A stretch of DNA of 64,000 nucleotides from JAEUMW01 sp963734295 (GCA_963734295.1 CAVTGS010000027.1:124001-188000); one strand, 5' to 3'. Shown: positions 18,701 to 25,792, counted from the stretch's first letter. Numbers and translations: made by a program. The notes: generated by a model from the sequence alone, not told the origin.

Positions 18701-20059
18701 GACAACACCCGCGTGACGTTCGGCGCCGACACGTTCCCGCTGCCCTTGGCGCGGCGCTTCCTGCTCGCGGCCGACAGCGGAAATGCGCCACTCGCCATGG
18801 AGAAGAGTAGCAGTGCAAAGTTCCCGCTTGCGGCGACGGTGCAGTCGCACCTCACATTGCTGTTTGGCTATGTCGTGGACACTGGCACCGGCGCAGTGGC
18901 GCCCCTCGACCTTGCGAACGCGCCGGTTGACGGGCTCGATGTGTGGATGCGCAATGGCGGAACGACGCAGGCTGCGTCGACCAACAAGCGTGTTGTGATG
19001 GCGCTGTACGATCTGACGATGAATGCGCCTAGCATGGATTTCCAGCCGATGGCGCGCGAGCCCGTGACGGGAGTGGCGATACACGGTCCGGCCGACGTCG
19101 TGCGGCTCTACCCGATGCTCTCCGTGTGGTGCGCGAATGCGTGCGATGAAGCCGCGGCCGACTTCGCGATGACCCGTCCCGCCGCCTCGTCGATGACCGA
19201 GGACATGATGCCGGGCGCGGCGATCAAGGGAAGCTTCTTCACGGACACGAACGATCGCAATCATGAGGTCTGGGAAGATCTGGACCCCGCCGTACGCACC
19301 GCGCTGGAAGATGCCGCCAGCAATGTGAACACGGTCGGCGGGCTCGCGAAGATGATCGAGCTCGGCCTGAAATTCGCGCCGAGCCCGCGCTGGAATTCCA
19401 TCTTCGCGCACTACCGGCTCGCGACGGATCTGCCGGTGACTTCGGTCGTCGATCGGTCGAAGGGGGTTCGGCCGGACCACAATACGCGCCGAGAAAGGAG
19501 CACGCCGGGCGGCCTTCTGGTGGCGACCACGGTGACAAAGGTCGAGGGACAAGCCGCGTTCGACAATGTCCACATGGCGCCGGAGATGATCTACAAAGGC
19601 CAGGCGGCGTCCATGGCGCCGATCTGCCAGCACGATTGCCTGCACCTGCATTGGCGGTGGTCGAAGTTGTTCCCGGATGAGTATCTCCGGGGCTGGAGCG
19701 GCGGAGCGCCCTACGCCAAGGCGGGCGCACCGATGATCCCGGAGAATCAGAACCTGAAGGTTTCTCTGGCCGGAACCACGTTCAAATATCTACCCGTCGC
19801 GACTCGCGTCGCCCCCATGCAATGGCAGATCTTCATGCACCACGGCATGGCCTACGTCACACGTTTGACGTGGCTCGGCACTGCGCTCTCGAATCTCGAG
19901 GCAACGTCGGCTGCGGACATCAACACACAGCCGAAGTGGAGCGCGCTCTACTATCACAATCGATTCTGGGAGACGCCGGGCGGGGATCGGACGGCCGACC
20001 TGCCGCGGCTCGATGAAGGCCTGAATCAGATCAAGTTCAAGCCGCTGGAAGACATGTAG
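12719..20059 (+). CDS. 2446-residue protein of unknown function with papain-like cysteine peptidase domain
   Basis: One uninterrupted frame with AAGGA at 12705-12709. No signal peptide. Landmarks: an N-terminal region of strands and helices; a regulatory-type beta-sandwich near 390-470 (GRVLTLSKDCPLKDVLVLIQ); a Cys/His-rich patch near 493-505 (ECAPHHDDCECQD) followed by an SQDIGGTCVNLSKPNRTISE stretch; a conserved-looking core near 780-1000 (YSMGDLIYSLPLAPGQKKEI) that contains a Gly-rich insert near 868-895; and a papain-like peptidase domain about 1725-1890 with QTGDTCWAAVLGML (Cys1742), EHAKIIYGMRGDG (His1837) and LRIIDPRSG (Asp1859). Near the C-terminus is QHDCLHLHWRW (about 2304-2314), a possible metal or structural site. 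The triad order fits the C39-like/AvrRpt2-like papain fold. Two receiver-like genes precede it. I cannot name the family; large toxin, self-processing peptidase or scaffold roles are all possible. Confidence 0.7.
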   Translation: MITFQRRVQYGGDRANPPIKTVTLAFYLPVFEYVAVTMDADTRADRTTGLEMMAVRRRETVLEGGVTANRLKDVVRRETSAIQSKSVEQALSSTTYAIELDDAAIAGADDAERERAIQYYAKALLDGNIDRLLATATVQYLSGDGLELGSDTFDFICLLKVAGDQGPEATSGSAGKVAFLIVNKAAYLGLRQHLAGTTLRGDDSLALQALSLVTTRGGETPTFRDDVEEDFSAWLERRTRGADADAILQIIRKDFGAVYDFPLSIPEIKTVTIAGSVKITPPTGVTISADDFRDLEVVADCTFENAPSRSLSFSFTDPAKITGDTGPFSLASASQLLSNGLRNPVTVRVRSRSLRADVWSQEFASDAPKLADLDIVVAKANPLVLTPSPTDTREPVAKKLRGRVLTLSKDCPLKDVLVLIQARTSAEAPWRVVGAATTDGSGNFTLPYPYGTYVQARAMVSLAPKETADISASGKGKESIADDFLYLLLTNPECAPHHDDCECQDKPNRLPDQSDLIGSDVYSQDIGGTCVNLSKPNRTISEFNYQAIVRASDPDVANYTLTKIETGLDAVDVSTAVALTNGATELRNVTNTARTKAQAMLADFGTAFAGMIAETIENAFPHVTTTASALAQPGAAVTASVLGDTLHHVDAVVAIVEAHKTRVEVEGLPSFFPEVAAVLNSASRLRPLVALAIDSIGTAARYELTGGAGLRNRQPISLNNPVAWEDTPETRTVSSAPAGQAHVKSGILSRLHKKLRNQPAPEPPPAATFSQAVTIATGHILHYKAEFKSDGYSMGDLIYSLPLAPGQKKEIVVFEAAHTLLGAESQSLAQNERLALGLINERDITTQLAGRISESMRGSSSANTSGISAGFGTGGQGYGGGQGYGGSGSVVIGVAGGVANANSNASQDSSRDVSQFFGEKLRQSIMQNAEGYRQLNASVVTTVQEGQRYGVTSEVVANHNHCHALTMMYFEVLRHYAIFQKLSSVEECVFVPLLLTKFTTENVARWRDVLAPALLPMPSETYLRPAESANGAHPLLKAFDADQRIRTNYANVDMPAGSYDDERIQFIRGSMRLRVEIPRPRTRFDRIMSLPVTTRTLTSREIDPEATAAAALEFPRKMAEYATKTAVTAGLNNLFGDRPPDPPGLQYKTIEKEILVREAIFDAFMKLDANYESVPPAQCIRIVNFLPPPKISLGPFGYLPVLSTKPEDFFADNVADREQWQAYATLLGYDDVLEMLDAHFRGNLMSEWDTIFNRDIVPLVFEKILSAIRLEEFSVDAASDGKYRGGERLVRVNLAGTTSKRRNQLPMKVKLSLASNPSLLKLKEYVTLDVQDLTITYATSHYNGTLFSGSVGDDLLDGTDLYIPENSEEKRNPRREDRYLAAKLIEHLNSNLEYYNKVLWYNLDPDRRYMLLDGFTIQVFDEDGKPITSPDGMRSLASVVKNEVVAVAGNSLVLPVAPGYRVSGSFIRPKRDGTTETVTLFDHYKPLTPVEPYRISVPSKGVFAEAVQGVCNACEKIETERLQDWNRFPNTDEPTAISPITTPTPTVTDWRAAFKDFTSPIVNIQNAPALPAAGEGLQGLSDLLGKSGVFKDITGLEGNQQNVIRTYLSNQENAKAFGEMAKEMAMQQHNTQNAGKIMDSIKSAKDAGAITQDDYSKLVKDHLQQQIDGGKSRPPAITAGDSKLAEVTADAVRTRTPIEASQTFPDGTVATIRQSGAVAGGGQIDFTVPGTIPPLKQTGDTCWAAVLGMLQAWKSGRAQTTIEAEVAEFGPPYTQLFANKQVLMTGAKNTLLAQLKLVVDPIGLSSAMPDQYLKLMQQYGPLWATVDGNLSAKTAEHAKIIYGMRGDGSASGTMLRIIDPRSGAPIEQTFAAFMREFEDLARAGTDVALSGQIVRFADPISGEGASTDSVFDSLTSMARVASMGLAANPAAKLLPIEPGTAAFSFDHNWDGGWTGKTVVSDTGLESRTLEYPIEHEMNGAKMTMPVRVLDSLSWDNTRVTFGADTFPLPLARRFLLAADSGNAPLAMEKSSSAKFPLAATVQSHLTLLFGYVVDTGTGAVAPLDLANAPVDGLDVWMRNGGTTQAASTNKRVVMALYDLTMNAPSMDFQPMAREPVTGVAIHGPADVVRLYPMLSVWCANACDEAAADFAMTRPAASSMTEDMMPGAAIKGSFFTDTNDRNHEVWEDLDPAVRTALEDAASNVNTVGGLAKMIELGLKFAPSPRWNSIFAHYRLATDLPVTSVVDRSKGVRPDHNTRRERSTPGGLLVATTVTKVEGQAAFDNVHMAPEMIYKGQAASMAPICQHDCLHLHWRWSKLFPDEYLRGWSGGAPYAKAGAPMIPENQNLKVSLAGTTFKYLPVATRVAPMQWQIFMHHGMAYVTRLTWLGTALSNLEATSAADINTQPKWSALYYHNRFWETPGGDRTADLPRLDEGLNQIKFKPLEDM

Positions 20060-20599
20060 CCAGTGCCCGGAGCCATCCCGTGCCGATCATTTGCACCCCA
20101 TTCAGTGTTATGTGGTGCCGGTAATATGTAAGCTGCGTTCGTCCCTGTGCTACTGATGCGACGGACCTCAAGATGCGCGGGATAGGCGGGCGGCGAGATC
20201 TGCTCGGGGACGACCGCGTTAAGCACTGAGGCCGTTGGATCCGGCGGGGTGTACTCCAGAGCAGGCACCCAGTCATAGATACGGGTGGCGTGCCACGGCC
20301 GTCAGCCAGCTGCCACGTGCTCCGCCCGGCGATCCGGACTGGCCAGCGCGCAAGTTCTGCATCCATGTGGTCGCGGGCAGAGCGCAGGAACTGTGCGTGC
20401 GGGACCGCATTCGGATGACGACAGCGCGGACGGCGAGTGGCAACTTGACACGGGACGAACCTCGTAGCGGTTCTGGCACAAGGGTTCGGTCCGACCGCCA
20501 CAGCCTCGCAAGAAGCGCCATCTGTGATCCCGTCGCGTTGATCGGCACGGTCAAAGTAGCTGGAACCCCGACAGTCGAATCTGAACGAGGAGAAATACT
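20060..20599. other. Intergenic region, no gene recognised
   Basis: About 540 bp between the giant gene and an IS91-type remnant. Frames open here on both strands have no ribosome-binding site or family resemblance and overlap one another. Probably debris from earlier insertions. Confidence 0.4.
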
Positions 20600-21003
20600 G
20601 GAGACGGCTATCTTGCGCTCGCCCGCGAGGAGCGCTGCGACGCCGAAGGGGTGCCCACGTATGTGGAACGGGAATTTCGCCGCTATCTCGAATGCGGCAT
20701 CCTCGCCCATGGTCTTGCTCGCGCCATCTGTGAGGCGTGTCAACATGACTTCCTGATCGCGTTCTCCTGCAAGGGGCGTGGTGTGCTTGTCATGCAACAT
20801 TCGGTACACGGTGGAGACCGCGCGCATCTCACCGAGCACGTCAGGCCGCGCGCGGCCGACCTTCGCGTGGGAGCGACTGCGAGAAGTCGGTGCCGAGCAC
20901 CTGGTCTATGAGAGCGCCAAGGCCAGGAGCAGGCGGCACGTCAACCTGATGCTGACCCCACTTGAACTGATCGAGCATCTGGCGACCCTGACTTTGCCGC
21001 CGC
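20600..21003 (+). pseudogene. Internally deleted remnant of an IS91-type transposase (N-terminal zinc-binding part)
   Basis: The frame gives GVPTYVEREFRRYLECGILA, then ICEACQHDFLIAFSCKGRGV, the N-terminal zinc-binding domain of IS91-type transposases. A frame change then gives CLSCNIRYTVETA, and soon afterwards HLVYESAKARSRRHVNLMLT and PLELIEHLATLTLPPRQ, which belong near the C-terminal third. The catalytic middle is deleted. The extreme C-terminus of this family occurs as a separate remnant at 7918-8138. Confidence 0.7.
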
Positions 21004-21200
21004 GCCAGAAGGCTGTTGAACCACCGAAAGTAGCTATGTGGCCGTCCATAGCGCGAATGGCTCTTGTGGGTCGCGTACAGCCCTTCCGCACGGCATGTCA
21101 CCTCGCTTCATTGGTGGGCGTTGGTAACCGAACGGCGCTTCAGTAGATGACCGCGCGTCCGAAGTCCTGGTCCGCCCTTCCTCGAAGATGTCGACCTGGT

Positions 21201-21510
21201 CTAACACCCGCCCGTCCCGGGCTCGCCCTTGAACGGGCCCACCACGTCGTTCGTGATCCATCCGCCGTAGAATCCGCCCGGCTGCGGGTGCGCCTTCTCG
21301 CCATCGACGAGACACGCGTCCATCGGCGCGCAATAGAAACGCCACGTGATCGCGGATCGCGGCGAATGCAGGCGCGGGATCGGGATAGCTCCACGCGCAC
21401 CGTGCCACGCGCCGGTCGCCGACCACCACGTCGATGCGCGCGGCGGCCGCGGGTAGTCCCAGACCGACTCCTGTGCCGGTCTCGGGCGATGCGGCGCGGC
21501 CTCATCGGTC
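21201..21510 (-). pseudogene. Damaged second copy of the DUF427 gene
   Basis: The minus-strand sequence reads ESVWDYPRPPR, then after an internal deletion and frame change MDACLVDGEKAHPQPGGFYG, GWITNDVVGPFKGEPGTGG and a stop. It is almost base-for-base the 3' part of the intact DUF427 gene at 22206-22700, over about 210 bp, and extends past its start into sequence like the egtB stop region. About 190 bp of the middle is missing. The BrnT/BrnA genes lie between the two copies. Confidence 0.75.
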
Positions 21511-21578
21511 GGCGGCGCGCCGGGCGCCCTGCGGCTCGTGCGCGCTGCAGTGACCGCCCCTACGAGTTGCGACTCGAG

Positions 21579-21597
21579 GTATATGATCCTAATATAC
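21579..21597 (+). promoter_or_regulatory. Inverted repeat upstream of brnT, candidate autoregulatory operator
   Basis: GTATAT (21579-21584) and ATATAC (21592-21597) form a perfect 6-bp inverted repeat with a 7-bp spacer, ending four bases before the brnT ATG. BrnT/BrnA-type complexes are known to repress their own promoter, and this A/T-rich palindrome stands out in GC-rich surroundings. Confidence 0.5.
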
Positions 21598-21601
21598 ATT
21601 G

Positions 21602-21901
21602 ATGATAGACCTTGGCAGGGTAGTCGGCTTCGACTGGGATCCAGGGAATGCCCGGAAGAACGACAAACACGGTGTTTCGAACGCCGAGGCCAAGCAGGCG
21701 TTCTTCAACGCTCCGCTCCTGATGATCGAGGACGCGAAACACAGTGCTCGCGAGCCGCGCTTTCATGCGCTGGGCAAGACCGATGAAGGGCGCCTGCTGC
21801 ATATCACCTTCACCCTGCGCAGAGCCGGCCGGATGATCCGCGTGATATCGGCCAGAGACATGCACCGAAAGGAGCAAACGATCTATGAGCAAACAGCGTA
21901 A
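21602..21901 (+). CDS. brnT: BrnT family toxin
   Basis: About 99 residues from ATG 21602; a TTG just before it is possible. FDWDPGNARKNDKHGVSNAE, EPRFHALGKTDEGRLLHI and IRVISARDMHRKEQTIYE are the signature segments of BrnT ribonuclease toxins, which cleave RNA and stop translation under stress. The 3' end overlaps brnA by 17 bp, the usual toxin-first order. The RNase-like fold residues appear intact, so the module may be active. Confidence 0.9.
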   Translation: MIDLGRVVGFDWDPGNARKNDKHGVSNAEAKQAFFNAPLLMIEDAKHSAREPRFHALGKTDEGRLLHITFTLRRAGRMIRVISARDMHRKEQTIYEQTA

Positions 21902-22151
21902 GACGGCGCCCAAGTTCGCCAGCGAAGCCGAAGAGCGCGCATTCTGGGAAACGCACGACTCCTCGGAGTATCTCGATTGGACCAACGGGCAGCGGGTGGT
22001 GCTACCCAACCTGAAGCCGACCACCAAGACCATTTCCCTGCGTCTGCCGCAGCATCTACTGGACTCGATCAAGGCTGCGGCCAACGCGCGCGACGTACCG
22101 TATCAGTCCCTGATCAAGGTCTGGCTGCAGGAGAAACTCCATGGCCATTGA
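21885..22151 (+). CDS. brnA: BrnA family antitoxin (CopG-like)
   Basis: The protein has 88 residues. The N-terminal SEAEERAFWETHDSSEYLDW is typical of BrnA-type antitoxins, and the C-terminal TKTISLRLPQHLLDSIKAAA matches the ribbon-helix-helix DNA-binding region. It overlaps brnT and would neutralise it and repress the shared promoter. Confidence 0.88.
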   Translation: MSKQRKTAPKFASEAEERAFWETHDSSEYLDWTNGQRVVLPNLKPTTKTISLRLPQHLLDSIKAAANARDVPYQSLIKVWLQEKLHGH

Positions 22152-22205
22152 TCGGCGTGTGCACTCGCAGCTTCTCCGGCCCTGACGGCTGGTGAACAGG
22201 TGGCG

Positions 22206-22700
22206 TCACCATCCCCCCGTCCCGGGCTCGCCCTTGAACGGTCCGACCACGTCGTCCGTGATCCATCCGCCGTAGAATCCGCCCGGCTGCGGGTGCGCTT
22301 TTTCGCCGTCGACGAGACACGCGTCCATCGGCGCGCAATAGAACGCCACGTGATCGCGGATCGCGGCGAATGCAGGCGCGGGATCGGGATAGCTCCACGC
22401 GCACCGTGCCACGCGCCGATCGCCAACGACCACGTCGTAGTAGCGCGCTGTGCCTTTCCACTCGCAGAAGGACGATCCGTCCACGCGGACGAGATGGATC
22501 ATCACGATGTCCGCGGGCGGCAGGTAGTACACCGGAGGGTGACTCGTCTCCAGGACGCGTTTCGCACGCGTCGTGTCCGCGATGACGACGCCGTTCAGGA
22601 CGACCTCAATGCGTTTCGCGCAATCTTCCAGACGCGGCGGTCGCGGGTAGTCCCAGACCGATTCCTGGCCGGGTCCCGGTGCGACGCGCTGCGGCCTCAC
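22206..22700 (-). CDS. DUF427 domain-containing protein
   Basis: The protein has 164 residues starting at GTG 22700, which overlaps the egtB stop by four bases (GTGA), implying translational coupling. It carries the DUF427 signature: ESVWDYPRPPRLE, IEVVLNGVVIADTTRAKRVL, ETSHPPVYYLPPADI, CEWKGTARYYDV, and a C-terminal CLVDGEKAHPQPGGFYGGWI. The family has a small beta-rich fold with unknown enzymatic role. Coupling to egtB suggests a link to ergothioneine or sulfur metabolism, but that is inference. A damaged copy of the gene lies 0.7 kb downstream. Confidence 0.9.
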   Translation of the reverse strand: MRPQRVAPGPGQESVWDYPRPPRLEDCAKRIEVVLNGVVIADTTRAKRVLETSHPPVYYLPPADIVMIHLVRVDGSSFCEWKGTARYYDVVVGDRRVARCAWSYPDPAPAFAAIRDHVAFYCAPMDACLVDGEKAHPQPGGFYGGWITDDVVGPFKGEPGTGGW

Positions 22701-23965
22701 CGGTCGGCCGCGAGCCGGATCCCGGTGAAGGGCCAGCGGTCGTGCGGATAGAAGAAATTGCGGTAGCTCTCGCGCATGTGCGAGCGCGGCGTCGCACAGG
22801 AGCCGCCGCGCAGCACCATCTGGTTCGCCATGAACTTGCCATTGTACTCGCCGAGCGACCCCGCTAGCGGCACGAAGCCGGGGTAGGGCGAGTAGGCCGA
22901 GCGGGTCCACTCCCACACGTCGCCGTACCACTGTCCATCGCCTGCCGCGTCCGGGCGCGGATGCAGCAGGCCGGACTCGACGAAGTTGCCCGCGACCGGC
23001 TCGGCGGCGAGCATCGTCTCGAGCTCCTCCTCGCGCGGCAGTCGCTTGCCCGCCCAGCGCGCATAAGCGTCCGCCTCGTAGAAGCTCACGTGGCAGACGG
23101 GCTCCGCCGCGTCGACGGGACGGCAGCCGTCGAGGGTCATGTGCCACCACTCACCGTCGCGCTGCTCCCAGTAGAGCGGTGCCGACCAATCCTGCTCGCG
23201 CACCTTCGCCCAGCCGTCCGCGAGCCAGTGACGCGCATCGCCATAGCCGCCGGAGGCCATGAATTCGAGATACTCGCCGTTCGTAACGGGTCGCGAGGCG
23301 AGCGCGTGATCGCGCAGCAGAACCGCATGGCGCGGCGTTTCGTTGTCGAACGCGAAGCCGCTGCCCTCGTGACCGATCTCTGCGATGCCGCCGGCGCGCT
23401 CGATCCAATGCAGCGGGGGAGACGGGGGCGACGACGCCTCGCTCGACCGCGGCCGATAGGCGGGGCGCAGCGGATTGACCGCAAAGTTGTGCTTGATGTC
23501 CATGAGAAGCAGCTCCTGGTGCTGCTGCTCGTGATGAAGGCCGAGCGTCACGCGGGACGCGACCGCGTCCCAGCGCGCGTCCGGGATCGAATGCATGAGG
23601 GCCAGGACGGCGTCGTCGACGTGCCTGCGGTAGCGATACACTTCGTCCACCGTGGGCCGCGAGAGGAGACCGCGCCGGGCCCGCGGGTGAAACGAACCGA
23701 CCGACTCGTAGTACGAGTTGAAGAGATGCTCGAACCCCGGGTGGAACGGACGATAGCCGGGCGCATGGGGCTGCAGCAGGAAAGTCTCGAAGAACCAGGA
23801 GACATGAGCGAGATGCCATTTGGGTGGACTCGTCTCGAGCACGCTCTGGATCTGGTAGTCGTCGGTCGCGAGCGGCGCACACAGGCGCTCGGACTGGGCG
23901 CGTACCGCGCGGTAGCGCGCCACGAGATCCATCCGGTTCAGCGGTCCAGCCGCGGGCGCGTTCAT
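22697..23965 (-). CDS. egtB: Ergothioneine biosynthesis protein EgtB (hercynine oxygenase)
   Basis: The protein has 422 residues. The N-terminal DinB-like domain supplies the iron-binding histidines: His51 (PPKWHLAHVSWFFETF) and the HHEQQHQELL motif around 144-152. The C-terminal formylglycine-generating-enzyme-like (FGE-sulfatase) domain has RPVTNGEYLEFMASGGY, HVSFYEADAYARWAGKRLPR and the ending CATPRSHMRESYRNFFYP. EgtB joins hercynine to gamma-glutamylcysteine or cysteine using O2 and non-haem iron. The histidine methyltransferase egtD, often adjacent, is not in this window. The gene overlaps the DUF427 gene. Confidence 0.93.
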   Translation of the reverse strand: MNAPAAGPLNRMDLVARYRAVRAQSERLCAPLATDDYQIQSVLETSPPKWHLAHVSWFFETFLLQPHAPGYRPFHPGFEHLFNSYYESVGSFHPRARRGLLSRPTVDEVYRYRRHVDDAVLALMHSIPDARWDAVASRVTLGLHHEQQHQELLLMDIKHNFAVNPLRPAYRPRSSEASSPPSPPLHWIERAGGIAEIGHEGSGFAFDNETPRHAVLLRDHALASRPVTNGEYLEFMASGGYGDARHWLADGWAKVREQDWSAPLYWEQRDGEWWHMTLDGCRPVDAAEPVCHVSFYEADAYARWAGKRLPREEELETMLAAEPVAGNFVESGLLHPRPDAAGDGQWYGDVWEWTRSAYSPYPGFVPLAGSLGEYNGKFMANQMVLRGGSCATPRSHMRESYRNFFYPHDRWPFTGIRLAADR

Positions 23966-24007
23966 GGGCGTTCGCCGAAGCGCGCGTCGCCTTGGAGAGG
24001 GCGCGGC

Positions 24008-24457
24008 CTACTGTTGCCGGGAGACCAGGATCTGCGCGGCTCTCGGATAGCCGACGGTGAGCACGCGGTTCGGCGTGTCCGAAGCGTAGATCGTCTTGTC
24101 GCCGTCGAGAATCCGCGCGCTCACGAAGTACTCGCGGGAGGAATCGAGCTGGGCCGGATCGTAGGGCAGCTCGTAGAACACCGGTCCATTGCAGGGCGGA
24201 TCGATGAAGTTGCAGATGCCGGTGATGGTCTGCTCGCTCAGCACGACTTCCGCCGCGCCCTCGGCGGGTGCTTCGACCAGCCTCACCTGCACCGTGGCGT
24301 TGTCGGGCAGCGGCTGCACATACCGGTAGAACACCGTGCCGGTGACGTACGGGGGCGGTGGCCGCCACGACGGCGTCTGCGGCGGAAAGTTGGCGCAACC
24401 CGAAATGCAGGCGGCGACGAGCGCGCCCCCTCCGAACATGCTGGCAGTCACCTTCAT
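24008..24457 (-). CDS. YbaY-like lipoprotein (YscW/type III chaperone-like domain)
   Basis: 149 residues from ATG 24457, preceded by AGAGGA. The signal peptide ends with lipobox AACISGC, so it should be lipid-anchored. The mature part (TGTVFYRYVQPLPDNATVQV, VRLVEAPAEG, GPVFYELPYDPAQLDSSREY, FVSARI) matches the beta-sandwich of the YbaY/YscW family. These proteins are periplasmic lipoproteins of poorly known role. A second small lipoprotein gene lies directly upstream. Confidence 0.75.
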   Translation of the reverse strand: MKVTASMFGGGALVAACISGCANFPPQTPSWRPPPPYVTGTVFYRYVQPLPDNATVQVRLVEAPAEGAAEVVLSEQTITGICNFIDPPCNGPVFYELPYDPAQLDSSREYFVSARILDGDKTIYASDTPNRVLTVGYPRAAQILVSRQQ

Positions 24458-24482
24458 CACGTTTGTCCTCTGCTCACGCTGG

Positions 24483-24872
24483 CTATTCGAAGGTACTTTC
24501 GACAATCCGGCTGCTGTAGTCAAGGCCCGCGAGCCGCTCGAGCACCTCACGGTAGCCGCGCTGGCCGGTGTTGCCCACGCACAGGTACTGGTTCCCAGTG
24601 CAGCCGATGCGCCCCCGCGATCCGCGCATGACTTCGACGGTGGGGTCGATCTGCTGCACCTCGGCCGCGTAGCGCTCGCCGGCCGGAATGCAGAATTCGT
24701 AGCTCATCGAGCGCAGACCGTTGCGGGGACCGCGCAGACCCCGATCGTCCAGCGTCGAGAGATCGAGCGTGATCTTCTCCTGCTGCGCTGGCGTGAGCGG
24801 AGGTCTCGCGGGCGTCGCGCTGCACGCGGATAGGATGGCGGCGAGGGCGAGCGCCGCGCCTGTGTACAACAT
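24483..24872 (-). CDS. Hypothetical lipoprotein
   Basis: From ATG 24872 the product is 129 residues with a short signal peptide ending ALAAILSAC, a good lipobox. A longer frame from GTG 24926 would add 18 residues before the signal and is less likely. The mature part has a pair of cysteines (RIGCTGNQYLCVGN), possibly a disulfide, and no recognised domain. It is followed after 25 bp by the YbaY-like lipoprotein gene, so the two may form a pair. Function unknown. Confidence 0.65.
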   Translation of the reverse strand: MLYTGAALALAAILSACSATPARPPLTPAQQEKITLDLSTLDDRGLRGPRNGLRSMSYEFCIPAGERYAAEVQQIDPTVEVMRGSRGRIGCTGNQYLCVGNTGQRGYREVLERLAGLDYSSRIVESTFE

Positions 24873-24930
24873 GCCCGCCCCCGCTGCGGCGAACGCGCTG
24901 CGTGGCGCAGTCTCGAACGCGCGCACGGAT

Positions 24931-25305
24931 TCAGTTGAGATCGAGTGCGTAGCGCTTCAACTCGGCGAGGGAGACGATCTCCAGCGCGGCCTCGTGGGTG
25001 GCCCCGAGCACCACCGGCGGCGCGACGCCGGCGGCGAGCGCCTCCTTCCAGCGCGCGGCGCACAGGCACCATTTGTCACCCGGCTGCAGGCCCGGGAAAC
25101 CGTGCTCGGGCACGGGCGTGGCGAGGTCGTTGCCCTTTGCCTTGGAGAAGGCGAGAAACTCGCTCGTCACCTTCGCGCACACGACATGACGCCCGACGTC
25201 CTCCGGCCCGGTCTCGCAGCGGCCGGTACGATAGAACCCGGTGAGGGGTGCCATGCAACACGACTCGAGCACGCCGCCCAGAACGTTGCGCGGGCCTTCT
25301 CCCAT
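24931..25305 (-). CDS. DUF2237 family protein
   Basis: 124 residues from ATG 25305; the frame is open further upstream but the family's N-terminus (RNVLGGVLESC) begins here. GFYRTGRCETGPEDVGRHVV, EFLAFSKAKGNDLATPVPEH, GFPGLQPGDKWCLCAARW and a final ALEIVSLAELKRYA are diagnostic of DUF2237. The several conserved cysteines suggest metal or redox chemistry, but no function is established. Confidence 0.9.
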   Translation of the reverse strand: MGEGPRNVLGGVLESCCMAPLTGFYRTGRCETGPEDVGRHVVCAKVTSEFLAFSKAKGNDLATPVPEHGFPGLQPGDKWCLCAARWKEALAAGVAPPVVLGATHEAALEIVSLAELKRYALDLN

Positions 25306-25411
25306 CTTCACCTGAGTCCTCCTCGAGTAACCGACCGGCCCAAGACTAACCTCGGGCGGTAGCGGTCGCAAGTCATCCGCTCCCGCATACCCGCATCGTA
25401 TAACCGTCGGG

Positions 25412-25792
25412 CTAGCGGGCTGCGAGCCACACCAACATGCCGATGCTGAAGGCGGCGAGCAGGGCGCAGGTCCAGACGAGGGCACGCGTGCGCTGGCGCA
25501 GCGCTTCGAGGGCAACGACGAGCCGCGCTTGCTGGTCGGCAAGCTTCTTGAGAACTTCCGTCGCGCCCACGAGATCCGCCTCGAGGTCGATGATGCGCTG
25601 GTGCAGGGCCCGCAGCTCGGGATCGGCGGGAGGCGGTGTCGCCGGTGCGGCGCGCGCGGCGGCGCGATCGCCCTGCTCCTTTTTCTGCAACGCGGACAGG
25701 ATCCTCTTCGCGCTGCCCACCACCATCGGCGCCGCCGCGATCACTTCGCTCCAGGGCACTGCGCGAACCGCCCGGATCCATCCAGACGCCAT
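25412..25792 (-). CDS. Hypothetical coiled-coil protein with C-terminal membrane anchor
   Basis: 126 residues from ATG 25792. The N-terminal half has a hydrophobic stretch (WSEVIAAAPMVVGSAKRIL), a Pro/Ala linker, then a heptad-rich helix (LRALHQRIIDLEADLVGATE) and a single membrane segment at the extreme C-terminus (VWTCALLAAFSIGMLVWLA). It starts 8 bp after the VOC-protein stop, so the two are co-transcribed. A tail-anchored, oligomerising membrane protein of unknown function. Confidence 0.7.
   Translation of the reverse strand: MASGWIRAVRAVPWSEVIAAAPMVVGSAKRILSALQKKEQGDRAAARAAPATPPPADPELRALHQRIIDLEADLVGATEVLKKLADQQARLVVALEALRQRTRALVWTCALLAAFSIGMLVWLAAR

Noticed and set aside
13811..19651. 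Long minus-strand frames opposite the giant gene
   Set aside because: Low-complexity Arg/Ala/Gly translations; the plus-strand frame is continuous for 2446 codons and holds a catalytic triad.
20273..20839. 188-codon minus-strand frame
   Set aside because: Antisense to the IS91-type zinc-binding remnant and lacks independent support.
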